A DNA stretch of 64,000 bases, from the NCBI RefSeq assembly GCF_000300005.1, contig NC_018691.1, positions 1,860,001 through 1,924,000 of the forward strand. The letters are read 5' to 3'. A program made the position numbers and the translations under genes. This DNA comes from Alloalcanivorax dieselolei B5. GTDB lineage: Bacteria; Pseudomonadota; Gammaproteobacteria; Pseudomonadales; Alcanivoracaceae. The first letter of the stretch is position 1. Each line of letters opens with the position of its first letter. The notes under the pieces are model-generated. The model was not told the DNA's origin and did no database searches. It was given only the letters and a program-made list of their open reading frames with translations. Shown here piece by piece: positions 37,242-46,716 of this stretch.

Positions 37242-40200
37242 ATGTCTAGATACAGGAAGGCTTTGGGGATTTTTTTTGCACTTTTAATGTGCATGGCCGG
37301 TTCGGCATCCGCATCGATTTCTCTGAATAAGCCTTTATATCACGTCTATTATGGCGATATAGACAGTGTGGAGTACGGGCTGGATGGGCATCTGGATATT
37401 CTCCTTCGAGCACGCCAGCAGTTCATCATGCTGACCGTGGGAATTTCGTTCCCCGTTCCGTTTGATTCCGGCTACCAAGATATTCTTCTCTGTGGCACCA
37501 GCAGTGGCGACTTCGTACCCTGCACCATGACACAGGGCGCGGCCATCCCTGCCCAACCTTCCAATTTGTTTGATGGATTGATCGGTGATTTGGATGGGGA
37601 CGGCATTGCCGACCTTTTCCTGCAGTCAAAAGACCCCAATATAAATAGCCTCTTTCTGAGCAATAACAGCGATGGCACGCTGTCTCTGAAAGACCAGTTC
37701 CTGAAGATTGGAGATCACTGGGTATCTGGAGGTGGTGAGGTCTCGATCAGGGACAATCCCCACGATAGCGGGAAAGTCTTGTTTCTTGATGATTCCCGTT
37801 ACTCGCAGTGGAATGGCAGCAGCTTCTCCGAACCCAGAAGCGTCGATCTTAATACTTCCCTGATCGGTTCCTCCGCATCCTCCTTCTCCGTTGATCTCGG
37901 CCAGGCTGAGTTCAGCCTGCCCATCCAGGTCCCCAAAGGCGGTGCCGGTGTCGACCCCTCGTTCTCGATCCATTACTCCAGCGGTTCCGGATACGGCCAG
38001 GCGGGCATGGGGTTCAGTATTGCCGGCGTTTCCGCCATCGAGCGCTGTGGTTATAGTTTCGAACGGGATGGTGCTGTATCGGGAGTAAAAGGAAACAATG
38101 GCGACTTGCTTTGCCTCGACGGCAATCGATTGATCCTCGTCTCCGGCCAGTACTGGGGTAACGGCTCAATCTATCAGACCGAGGCGGAATCGGATCGTAA
38201 GATCGTCTACAGCCAGGGTGGCTTTACCGTCCATGAGAAGAACGGCGATGTTCTGTATTACGGCAGCCGGGCGGATAGTCGTATCACTGGCCGTCTGTCC
38301 GGCAACGCGGTTGGCCGCTGGGCGTTGGATGGCGTGGAAGACCGCTTGGGGTATGGATATCGGGTGACGTACCAGCCCGGCTCCGCTGGCTATTTCCCCA
38401 AGAAGATCGAATATACGGTCAAGGACGGCCAGGCCGGTAGCGGCGATGCCGAGGTGGAATTCACCTATGAGCCGGATCCCTATGGCTGGCGTATCGCGGT
38501 GCTGGGCAAGGTGTATAAAGTCGGGCTTCGTCTGGCTCGTGTCACCTCTCGGAGTCATGGCTCCGTGGCGAGACAGTATCACTTCCGCTATGAAACCAGC
38601 CAGGCCACCAAACGCTCGCTATTGACGCGCTTCTTTGAATGCGATGCCTCGGTGCGTTGTTTCAAACCGATCGCCTTGAACTGGAAAAAAGAGCGTCAGC
38701 CGGACTTTTCCAAGGCGACCTATACCCGTTTCCCCGGTTCGCCCACCAATGAGCATGTCTTTGAGGAGGGGTTGCATTACCCCGGTTTTGCACGCTGGGT
38801 GGATATCAATAGGGATAAAAAGGATGACTATTGCCGTATATCGGGTCTCAACAGTACCTCCACGGCTCCGGTTGAAATTATCTGCTATCTGAATAACGGC
38901 AGCGGATCGTTTAATTCCCAGATAAAAATTGACGCGGGATTGGTGGGTACCCGTTTGGCTGTGGATACAGAATATCCCGTCAAGGACTGGAATTGGCATA
39001 ACTGGAACGTGGATCCCTCCTGGATTGACATCAACGACGATGGTTTGGTGGACCTTTGCTACTCCACACTGCAGGGCGGTAATGACCGGCTGACGTGCCG
39101 GTTGAATAAACCCAATCTTCAGAATGCCTTCAAGGAGCTTATTACCCACGATATTTCGCGCCCCGTCGAGAAGCTGTATGTTGGCCCCCGTTCCTGGATG
39201 GACTTCAACGGTAATGGCAAGATCGACTATTGCTATACCTATTTGAAAGGCGACAAGAAGTACATTCGCTGTCTGGTGCAGTCAGTCAACGGGTTCACGT
39301 TCTCGGAGGCCTTCACCAAGGAAATCACCGATATGGCCGGCTACTGGGCCGATGTCAACGGTGATGGGCTGCCGGACTACTGTATTACCACCAAAACCAA
39401 AGTCACTTGTCATACCAATCATCAAGGCCAGAGCCTGGATGGTGGAACTTGGGCCAAGACCGGAGCCCATTTTCAAACCGATGAACAGGACTGGCCCTAC
39501 AAAGGCAGCTCTACCCGGTATTTCAGCGCCCTGTTTACCGACTTCACGGGCAACGGTTTTTCCGATTTCTGCCGCATCTATTGGACCAAGGAAGGCGGAA
39601 ATGATGGTTATCGCGCGTCCTGCCTGGAATCTCTTGGAGACAGTTGGGGCAATGAAATTGTCTCCGCTTTCCTACCGGTCCATCAGAGGTTTGACGGTGA
39701 CATGGAGTCGATGCCGGAAGCCACTCAATTCATGGACGTCAACCAGGACGGCCGCATGGACTGGTGTGTGGAAAACAGCCTTCCCACCGCCTATACAGAT
39801 ACACACCTGACCTGTTTTATTTCCACGCCAGACGGATTCGGTACGTCTCCGGTGAAGTATCGTCTGCCCTATCTTGGATCAAACATTCGCGGTATGCGGG
39901 ACATCAATCGGGGCTGGGCGGACATCAATGGTGATGGCCACGATGCCTATTGCGCCCTGTATTGGAAGTCTCTAGTCCCCCGAAATCGCGGCATGGCCTG
40001 CTTCGGTCCCCAGGTGCCGGAGCAAGGAGACCTGCTCACCGGCGTCACCAACGGGTTTGGGTTGGAATACGGTGTTACCTACAAAGATATCGCTGATCCG
40101 TCGGTGTACGCCTATGGAGACCCCACCGGCAGTCACGGCCAGGTCTTCCTGACCAAAGGCATGAACGTGGTGTCGGAACTGGAGGCCTCCGACGGCATCG

Positions 40201-43200
40201 GCGGTTACAACACCCAGCAATATTTCTACCGGAACTACGGCTACTACCCTAATGAGTTCGGTGGCGTCGGCTTCGAGATGCTCAGGGTGACCTCGGAGAA
40301 CGGCAGAAAACGCCATGACATCTGGTTCAATCAAGACGTTCGCAATCATACCGTCGGTCAGGTGGATCACTCCGAGACCTATTACAAGGTCGGTGGCGGG
40401 TTTCAGTTGGTCTCCAGCGAAGAAAATGAGTGGCAGACTCAGATTTATCGGGGCCAGGGGTTCCCGTTGCAGTCCGCTTCCAATATATGGAACCGTTCCG
40501 GTATCTCCCTGCGTTACCGGTCTTTGCTCAAAGGCAGCGTCAGCAAGGAGTATGAGCTCGACGGCAGCCTGATCAAGACGGTGGCGTCCAGCAATACCTA
40601 CAAAAACACCGGCGACTTGCTGACACAGGAAGTCACTACCTCCGGGACCGGGCAGACGTTCACCAAACGACTGGTCAACCAATACCTGACCAATAACCTG
40701 ACCTACTGGATACTCGGCCGGCAGTCCCGCTCCGAAGCCACTTACTCTGGCTCTTATCAAGGGCAGGCGGCGCCCGCCATTACCAGAACGTCGGCCTGGA
40801 CCTACTATTCAGCGTCGCAGCCCGGTATCGGCGGCATGTTGAAATCCGAGATCGTCGAACCGGATCTGCCAGGACTACGTAAGGAGACCCATTATACCTA
40901 CAACGCCTATGGGCTTACGGAAACACGGGTGGAGAAGGGCGCTGGCGGCGCGGAACGAAGCACGCAATTCACCTATGATCCCACCGGCCGCTTCGTGGTG
41001 GAGACCCGCAATACGCTGGGGCACACCTCGAAAGCGACCTATGACCCGGTGCTGGGTGTCAAGCTGACGGAAAGTGACCCGAATAACGTCACCACCCGTT
41101 GGAATTACGACTCTCTCGGACGTCCGCTGACCGAAATCAGCGCGGATGGACAGAGCCGGGAGACCCGCATTAAAGCCTGCATAAGCAATTGCCCGGCCAA
41201 CGCGGTGTACTACACCGAAAGCTGGCTGGCCAGCCGTAACGGCACGCCGATCAGCGGCCCGACCCGGGAATACACGGACTTGCTGGGCCGCACCATTGAA
41301 ACCCGGGCCACCGGCTTCTCTGGCGAAACCATCGTGGCGAAGACGGAATATGACGCCAACGGCGACGTGACCCGCACCTCCGAGCCGCACGAGCAGGGCG
41401 GAGCCGTGTACTGGAATCAGGTGGTGTCCCGTGATGTGCTGGGGCGTCCTCTGGTGGAGCGGTCCGCTTCCGGTTTGACGTCCAACCATCAGTACAACGG
41501 ACTCACCACCCAACAAACGGTGTCCTGGAGCGACCCGGTGGGTGGCGGTCAGACCACCCAGGTGACCGTTCACACCAACGATGTTCAGGACCGTTTGCGC
41601 CGGGTGGTGGACGCGGCCAATCGGCAGCTTACCTACCAATACGATGCCTCCGGCAAGTTGCTGAAGGTGGTGCTTCCGGACCAGGTGGAGCTGGTTAACA
41701 CTTACGATGCCCTGGGCCGCAAAGTCGGCTCCCAGGACCCGAACATTGGTCAATGGCAGTACGCCTATGACGATTTCGACCAGATCGTTCTGCAACAGAA
41801 CGGCAGTGGCGCCCGGACCTGTTCGGCCTATGACGAGCTCGGGCGGCTGATTTCCCGCACCGATGATTATCGGCCGTCCCTGAGCTGGGTCCAGGCGTCG
41901 CAGGCGGCCTTGAACGGCTGCGCGGGGCAGACCGCGACCCATAGCTGGAGTTATGACGCCTCGGCCAAAGGAGTGGGGCGCCTGGCACTGGTGACCGCCA
42001 ACAATGGTTATCGGGAAGAGCCTTTCTACGATGGGATTGGCCGGGTGGTGCAGGTGGACACCCGCTTCGAGGGGCGCCAGTTCACCCGTTCAAACCAGTT
42101 CGACAATGACACCGGCCGCCTGATGCAGGAGACGCTGCCGCACCGGATCAACGGCCCGAGCCTGAGCGTGGAGTACCGCTACAACGCCCAGGGCGAACTC
42201 TATGAGATCGGCAAGCCCGGTGAGGAAGACTATTACTGGCGGGCCAATGCCAAGACCGTGCGGGGTCAGATCAAGGATGTGTACCAGGGTAACGGCATCA
42301 TCCGCAAACTGTACGACCATGATTCGGCGTCCGGTTTCCTGACCCAGATCCGCTCCAAGATGATGTTCGACGCCGGCTGGAATATCCAGAACGAGTTCTA
42401 CGACTTCGACGCCAAAGGGCTGATGCGCAAGCGTACCCAGCAGGCGGTGGGTAACCTGGAACAAATGGAGGAAACCTTCGCATACGATGTGGTGGACCGC
42501 CTGGTGCAAGCCACGGTGGCCAACATGACCACCCCGGGCAATTCGTTCGAGCAGTCCATCGACTATGACGTCAACGGTAACATCCTGCAGCGCAATGACG
42601 TCGGCCAGTACCAGTATGGCGAAAGCTGTGAAGTGGGTGGTACCCAGTACACCCCGGGGCCGCATGCCGTTACCAGCGTTTCCGGAGTACGCAATAGCAG
42701 CTACTGCTATGACAGTGGTGGCAACATGCTTTCTGGCGGTGGCAAGACCATCTCCTACACCGCTTTCAACAAGCCGGACCGGATTCAAGGCGCCAGTGCG
42801 ACGGTCGACTTCGTTTATGGCCCGGACCGCGCCATCCTGAAACAGGTCACCACCACCTCCGAGAAAACCACCAGCAAGATCTCTCTGGGTGGGTACGAGT
42901 ACCTGGATATCCAGAAGAACGGGCAGACCACCATCAAGGAACGCTTCCGGATCACCGGGGACGTGGTGGTGTCCTTCGAAAACGGTGACGCCACCTCGCC
43001 CAACGAAGAGCACCTGTTCATGGACGGCATGGGCTCCGTGGTGGCCGTGGCCCATGGCCTCGGCGGCGTCACCGAACGCTACCGCTACGACCCCTGGGGC
43101 CGGCCACGCAAAGACGTGGACTGGACAGCGATCAGCGACGCCGCCTGGTTCGGCATGGAACGGGCGGAAAAGGCCACCAGCAAAGGTTACACCGGCCACG

Positions 43201-44453
43201 AGATGCTCGACGACGTGGGCATCATCCACATGGGCGGCCGCATCTACGACCCCACCATCGGCCGCTTCCTCAGCGCCGACCCGGTGATCAAGGGCCTGGA
43301 CCAGGTGGAAAGCTACAACCGCTACAGCTACGCCCTCAACAACCCCATGAGCATCACCGACCCCAGCGGCTATTCCTGGCTGAGCAAGACCTGGAAGAAG
43401 CTGCGGAACTCGATTAAGAAGCGGATGGGGATTGTACTGGCGGTGTTCAACCCGCAAATGGCCATCGCGGAAGTCACGTCTCGCTATGCCGGCAAGGAAA
43501 TGGCCCGGTTTGCTGCGAGGAACAAGTTTGCGGGGGAAGTGTTTGGGATTGTTGGCATGGCGGGTTGCGGGGTATTTACTGGTGGAACCGGAGCGGCGGG
43601 CTGCCTCAGCGCCTATCAGTCCTGGGCGGCCGGGGCCGTGGCCTACGGCAGCGGCGCACCTATCGAGAAAGCCCTGCTGGCCGGCGCGAAGTCCGCCGCC
43701 TTGGCCTACGCCGATGCCGGTGTCGCCGGTGCCATCGGTGACTTGAGGCTGGGCTGGGCAGGCAGCGGCCTCGCCCACGGCGCCCGCGGCGCGGCCTTCG
43801 CCCGCCTGCGAGGTGCTGACGTCAGGTCCGGCGTTATAGGTGGTATGACTGAAGGGATGATCGGAAGCAGAATCAAGGGATGGACCGAAGGTGAACGGGG
43901 CTCTGGGACCGTGCTGGCAGGATTGGTAAGTGGCGCAGTATCCGAAGCCACGGGGGGCAAGTTCATGGTGGGGGCTGCTACCGGGGCTATGGGGTATATT
44001 TTTAATCAGATGGCTCATGAGGCCGATCCTACCGGGTTTGATAGTTGGAGTTATGATTCCGAGCTAAATAGCTCTGATGCGCTGCTGGCCGGAATATCTC
44101 TTGCGCCGTTGGCGGCTATCGAAGGGGTGTCGGCTTGGGTTGTTAATGGTATGGCAAGAGTCTTAGGGCGCCCATCAGGAAAGATTGGTGACGCTCTTGC
44201 ACAATACACAAAAAACGATATTCATCATTTATTTGGAAGGGGAGGAGGCGCTCCTACACGGTTATTGGAGAAGTACGGATCTCCTGAAGCTGCATTGAGG
44301 AAACTGCAAATGTCAGCCCAGTCAATCGCCAATAAGAACTATCAGACAGGTTCGTGGGTCACTGTAAAAGTGGCTGATACCCCAGTTAGCATAAAAGGAA
44401 GGGTTGTTGACGGGATTTTCAGGATATCCTCCATTGCGAAGAAGGAGTTCTAA
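37242..44453 (+). CDS. Sec-exported SpvB/VCBS/Rhs polymorphic toxin
   Basis: A 2403-residue protein. Residues 1-25 are a signal peptide (GIFFALLMCMAGSASA). A SpvB domain follows at about 210-400 (GQAEFSLPIQVPKGGAG, SIHYSSGSGYGQAGMGF). Seven VCBS/FG-GAP-like units lie between about 515 and 920, each with a D-x-N-x-D-G-x-x-D-x-C core, for example WADVNGDGLPDYC. YD-repeats run from about 1220 to 1950. The Rhs core ends RYDPWGRP...GRIYDPTIGRFLSADP, and the NNPMSITDPSG autocleavage-type motif is at about residues 2034-2043. The last 360 residues are the variable C-terminus: a glycine/alanine-rich segment, then a terminal toxin-like domain with NDIHHLFGRGGG. Secretion through Sec with SpvB is unlike type VI Rhs effectors. 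The toxin activity is not identified. Confidence 0.93.
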   Translation: MSRYRKALGIFFALLMCMAGSASASISLNKPLYHVYYGDIDSVEYGLDGHLDILLRARQQFIMLTVGISFPVPFDSGYQDILLCGTSSGDFVPCTMTQGAAIPAQPSNLFDGLIGDLDGDGIADLFLQSKDPNINSLFLSNNSDGTLSLKDQFLKIGDHWVSGGGEVSIRDNPHDSGKVLFLDDSRYSQWNGSSFSEPRSVDLNTSLIGSSASSFSVDLGQAEFSLPIQVPKGGAGVDPSFSIHYSSGSGYGQAGMGFSIAGVSAIERCGYSFERDGAVSGVKGNNGDLLCLDGNRLILVSGQYWGNGSIYQTEAESDRKIVYSQGGFTVHEKNGDVLYYGSRADSRITGRLSGNAVGRWALDGVEDRLGYGYRVTYQPGSAGYFPKKIEYTVKDGQAGSGDAEVEFTYEPDPYGWRIAVLGKVYKVGLRLARVTSRSHGSVARQYHFRYETSQATKRSLLTRFFECDASVRCFKPIALNWKKERQPDFSKATYTRFPGSPTNEHVFEEGLHYPGFARWVDINRDKKDDYCRISGLNSTSTAPVEIICYLNNGSGSFNSQIKIDAGLVGTRLAVDTEYPVKDWNWHNWNVDPSWIDINDDGLVDLCYSTLQGGNDRLTCRLNKPNLQNAFKELITHDISRPVEKLYVGPRSWMDFNGNGKIDYCYTYLKGDKKYIRCLVQSVNGFTFSEAFTKEITDMAGYWADVNGDGLPDYCITTKTKVTCHTNHQGQSLDGGTWAKTGAHFQTDEQDWPYKGSSTRYFSALFTDFTGNGFSDFCRIYWTKEGGNDGYRASCLESLGDSWGNEIVSAFLPVHQRFDGDMESMPEATQFMDVNQDGRMDWCVENSLPTAYTDTHLTCFISTPDGFGTSPVKYRLPYLGSNIRGMRDINRGWADINGDGHDAYCALYWKSLVPRNRGMACFGPQVPEQGDLLTGVTNGFGLEYGVTYKDIADPSVYAYGDPTGSHGQVFLTKGMNVVSELEASDGIGGYNTQQYFYRNYGYYPNEFGGVGFEMLRVTSENGRKRHDIWFNQDVRNHTVGQVDHSETYYKVGGGFQLVSSEENEWQTQIYRGQGFPLQSASNIWNRSGISLRYRSLLKGSVSKEYELDGSLIKTVASSNTYKNTGDLLTQEVTTSGTGQTFTKRLVNQYLTNNLTYWILGRQSRSEATYSGSYQGQAAPAITRTSAWTYYSASQPGIGGMLKSEIVEPDLPGLRKETHYTYNAYGLTETRVEKGAGGAERSTQFTYDPTGRFVVETRNTLGHTSKATYDPVLGVKLTESDPNNVTTRWNYDSLGRPLTEISADGQSRETRIKACISNCPANAVYYTESWLASRNGTPISGPTREYTDLLGRTIETRATGFSGETIVAKTEYDANGDVTRTSEPHEQGGAVYWNQVVSRDVLGRPLVERSASGLTSNHQYNGLTTQQTVSWSDPVGGGQTTQVTVHTNDVQDRLRRVVDAANRQLTYQYDASGKLLKVVLPDQVELVNTYDALGRKVGSQDPNIGQWQYAYDDFDQIVLQQNGSGARTCSAYDELGRLISRTDDYRPSLSWVQASQAALNGCAGQTATHSWSYDASAKGVGRLALVTANNGYREEPFYDGIGRVVQVDTRFEGRQFTRSNQFDNDTGRLMQETLPHRINGPSLSVEYRYNAQGELYEIGKPGEEDYYWRANAKTVRGQIKDVYQGNGIIRKLYDHDSASGFLTQIRSKMMFDAGWNIQNEFYDFDAKGLMRKRTQQAVGNLEQMEETFAYDVVDRLVQATVANMTTPGNSFEQSIDYDVNGNILQRNDVGQYQYGESCEVGGTQYTPGPHAVTSVSGVRNSSYCYDSGGNMLSGGGKTISYTAFNKPDRIQGASATVDFVYGPDRAILKQVTTTSEKTTSKISLGGYEYLDIQKNGQTTIKERFRITGDVVVSFENGDATSPNEEHLFMDGMGSVVAVAHGLGGVTERYRYDPWGRPRKDVDWTAISDAAWFGMERAEKATSKGYTGHEMLDDVGIIHMGGRIYDPTIGRFLSADPVIKGLDQVESYNRYSYALNNPMSITDPSGYSWLSKTWKKLRNSIKKRMGIVLAVFNPQMAIAEVTSRYAGKEMARFAARNKFAGEVFGIVGMAGCGVFTGGTGAAGCLSAYQSWAAGAVAYGSGAPIEKALLAGAKSAALAYADAGVAGAIGDLRLGWAGSGLAHGARGAAFARLRGADVRSGVIGGMTEGMIGSRIKGWTEGERGSGTVLAGLVSGAVSEATGGKFMVGAATGAMGYIFNQMAHEADPTGFDSWSYDSELNSSDALLAGISLAPLAAIEGVSAWVVNGMARVLGRPSGKIGDALAQYTKNDIHHLFGRGGGAPTRLLEKYGSPEAALRKLQMSAQSIANKNYQTGSWVTVKVADTPVSIKGRVVDGIFRISSIAKKEF

Positions 44454-44454
44454 T

Positions 44455-44793
44455 GTGTTGAGAAATCAGGAGGTTATTGCGCTTGAACTCATATTTAGAG
44501 GTGCGGATTTCTTAAGTGAGGAAATTAAAGAAAGAATTGAAGGCGCTCATAGTGTTGACTGGGAAGAAACTGGCGTTGGTTTCTATTCTAAGATAAAACT
44601 TGGGCGCCCCTTATCAAAAGTTCCTGATGTTAGGATGTGGGAATACAATTTTTCTCACCCAGATTTTCCTTACGGTGGCTCGTATATGTGTGTTGTGATC
44701 GGGGAGTATGATTTGGAGTTAGAGGGGGTGGCTTTAGGGGGGGCGGATTGGCCAAACCCTTCAGATTCCAGTTTATTCCGAGAGCTTGTGTGA
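44455..44793 (+). CDS. candidate immunity protein for the Rhs toxin
   Basis: A 112-residue cytoplasmic-looking protein with no signal peptide. It starts at GTG 44455, one base after the Rhs stop, with AAGGAG eight bases upstream. The acidic composition (EEIKERIEGAHSVDWEETG, EYDLELEGV) and tight coupling are what immunity proteins of polymorphic toxins show. No known immunity family is recognised. The frame is also open upstream into the Rhs gene, but only the GTG gives the expected spacing. Confidence 0.7.
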   Translation: MLRNQEVIALELIFRGADFLSEEIKERIEGAHSVDWEETGVGFYSKIKLGRPLSKVPDVRMWEYNFSHPDFPYGGSYMCVVIGEYDLELEGVALGGADWPNPSDSSLFRELV

Positions 44794-44854
44794 GGTTATA
44801 AGCCTGGAAGCTCTTTTTAGAGTGGGGTGGGGGTCTGGGTGCGAGTGGCTCTGG

Positions 44855-44925
44855 GGGTCAGGTCTTGCCCTGTGCCTTTCTTGACTGGAAAGAGTGGCGG
44901 TGAGGCACCGGGCAAGACCTGACCC
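44855..44925. repeat. RAYT-type REP palindrome, copy 1
   Basis: Perfect 16-base arms GGGTCAGGTCTTGCCC and GGGCAAGACCTGACCC enclose an inner pair GTGCCT/AGGCAC. The 71-base unit is nearly identical to 46828-46898 and unrelated in sequence to the CTGTAGGAGC REP family. Confidence 0.92.
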
Positions 44926-44982
44926 GAATGGCGGGCAAGATCTGCGGGGGACGTAAATCAGTATCTAACTTAGGAGCTATTG

Positions 44983-45323
44983 ATGATTAACAAAAAATGG
45001 ATTTTCGTTTTTTGGGGGGGGCTTTGATTTCCGGTCAAGCGCTTTCTCTCAGCAATGAAAATTTTAAAGTGTCACAGGTCGATGTCACTAAGGATCTTGG
45101 TATTGTTTGGATCGATGCATCCAGCAAGGAAATTACAAATCGGCCTGTATGTGATCCGAAAAACTATAACGCTGTGGCATGTGAGATAAGCGATGATTTT
45201 TGCAAGGCGATGATATCCATTGCCTTGACGGCTAAAAGCACAAGTAATGTGGTTGACTTCGAGTATGATGGGCAGTGTAAGGACGTTTTTGCTACTGGAT
45301 CTAGATTTCGTTTGTCAAATTAG
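44983..45323 (+). pseudogene. small secreted protein, Rhs-flanking paralogue 3, frame-disrupted at a G8 tract
   Basis: The natural start is ATG 44983 after TAGGAG, reading MINKKWIFVFWGG, the start of a signal peptide. Eight consecutive G at 45014-45021 put this frame out and it stops at TGA 45025-45027. The body is open in the next frame (an internal ATG at 44997 would give 108 residues) and reads GALISGQALS, the rest of the signal peptide, then a 90-residue domain ending KAMISIALTAKSTSNVVDF and a cysteine. One G more, or two fewer, restores the full precursor. It is either phase-variable, a recent mutation or a read error. Confidence 0.65.
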
Positions 45324-45400
45324 GACTTGAGGGTCAGGTCTGAAGGGGCTCAGGGGGGGCTAGTCATTTTTTTGCCTTTCAGGGAAATGCGGAGTGAATT

Positions 45401-45760
45401 ATGAGATTAGGAGCTGGGTTGTCTGTAACTAAATTTTTAATTTTCGGACTGAGTATCCTTCTTGCATTTGCCTCTTTTCCGGCTATGGGGGGAATATGTG
45501 GAAGAGGTAAGATTGTGTCGGTAATTGAAGGCGGGTGGGATACCAATGATTTTATGATAAAAATTGATTATTCAGAGGCGCAGAGCGCACATCCTGAGAC
45601 CGAGCACAAAGGGTGGATTGTTTATAAAAGCACTCTGGATCAACAACGGCTGAACGGAATTAGGGCCATGGCATTGACTGCTTATGTGTCTGAAAGGGAA
45701 GTTACTCCCTTCTCTCACAATGGTAATTGCAGTGACGCGACGGAGTTGATGTTAAGATAG
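45401..45760 (+). CDS. small secreted protein, Rhs-flanking paralogue 4
   Basis: A 119-residue protein of unknown function. A signal peptide spans about residues 1-30 (KFLIFGLSILLAFASFPAMG). The mature part begins GICGRGKIVSVIEGG and ends with RAMALTAYVSEREVTPF, then a cysteine (GNCSD), the same C-terminal layout as the small exported proteins at 36468, 36883 and 44983. The ATG follows a weak GGAGTG site. It lies alone between the G8-tract gene and the transposase gene. Confidence 0.72.
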   Translation: MRLGAGLSVTKFLIFGLSILLAFASFPAMGGICGRGKIVSVIEGGWDTNDFMIKIDYSEAQSAHPETEHKGWIVYKSTLDQQRLNGIRAMALTAYVSEREVTPFSHNGNCSDATELMLR

Positions 45761-45859
45761 CGGGCTCGGTCAACTCGGGGCAGGGTCTTGTTTGCCTTCC
45801 GAAGAAGGGATGCTGCTGGAGTTTTCGTATAGATAAAGCAATGAGTGGAGGAGCCAAGG

Positions 45860-46705
45860 ATGGCCAGACCGCTGCGCTTGGAGTTTGCAGGCGCTTTATA
45901 TCATGTGACTTCGCGTGGAAACCGGCGCGATCTGATTTATGAAGCGGACGAAGATCGACACGCCTTTCTTGCTGTTCTTGATGATGTGGACGAAACCTTT
46001 AATTGGGTGTGTCACGCCTATTGTCTGATGGGAAATCACTATCACCTTCTGATTGAAACACCGGACGGTAATCTTTCGAAGGGAATGCGTCATCTTAACG
46101 GTGTTTATACGCAGGTTTTTAACCGCCATCATCGCCGTGTGGGGCATGTGTTCCAGGGGCGTTATAAGGCGATCCTGGTGGATAGGGAGGAGTATCTTCT
46201 GGAACTGGCACGTTACATCGTGCTCAACCCGGTTCGAGCGGGCCTGGTTCGGGACGCGCTGGACTGGCCATGGAGTAGCTATCGGGCAACTCTGGGCTAT
46301 AAGTCTAAGCTGAAGACGCTCCATGCAGATGCTGTTTTGGCGGTATTTGGTGGAACCCGGCGAGCAGCAGTACGACGATATGAGCGCTTTGTATCAGAAG
46401 GCAGGAATCAGCCCTCACCTTGGGGAGAGCTGAAGAATCAGGTCTATCTTGGTAGCGAGTCGTTCGTGAATGAGATGCAGAGCCATATCGAAAGGCCGGA
46501 TGAACTGACTGAAGTGCCTGCCGCGCAGCGCCGCCCTACGGCACGTTCCTTGATGTTCTATGCTGAGACGGAAGGTTCTCGAGATGAAGCTATAGTCAGA
46601 GCGTATGCAAGCGGAGGGCATAGCATGAAGGAGATCGGTCAATTTTTCGGACTGCACTATTCCCGGATCAGTCGAATCATTGGAAAGGCAAATGGCAAGA
46701 CCTGA
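45860..46705 (+). CDS. REP-associated tyrosine transposase (RAYT, Y1_Tnp family)
   Basis: A 281-residue single-strand DNA transposase-like protein of the IS200/Y1 superfamily. It opens MARPLRLEFAGALYHVTSRGNRR, carries the metal-binding HxH as GNHYHLL, then VFQGRYKAILVD and the catalytic tyrosine region EYLLELARYIVLNPVRAGLV. A helix-turn-helix is at the C-terminus (SMKEIGQFFGLHYSRISRII). RAYTs bind and process REP palindromes. Here REP sequence (GACCTGACCC) overlaps the stop codon, and complete palindromes lie on both sides at 44855 and 46828. The ATG at 45860 follows GGAGGAG; an upstream GTG adds five residues. Confidence 0.92.
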   Translation: MARPLRLEFAGALYHVTSRGNRRDLIYEADEDRHAFLAVLDDVDETFNWVCHAYCLMGNHYHLLIETPDGNLSKGMRHLNGVYTQVFNRHHRRVGHVFQGRYKAILVDREEYLLELARYIVLNPVRAGLVRDALDWPWSSYRATLGYKSKLKTLHADAVLAVFGGTRRAAVRRYERFVSEGRNQPSPWGELKNQVYLGSESFVNEMQSHIERPDELTEVPAAQRRPTARSLMFYAETEGSRDEAIVRAYASGGHSMKEIGQFFGLHYSRISRIIGKANGKT

Positions 46706-46716
46706 CCCCCAGAGCC

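Noticed and set aside
42090-44018. A 642-residue minus-strand open frame inside the Rhs gene
   Set aside because: Low-complexity H/G/V-rich translation with no domain, opposite the Rhs core.
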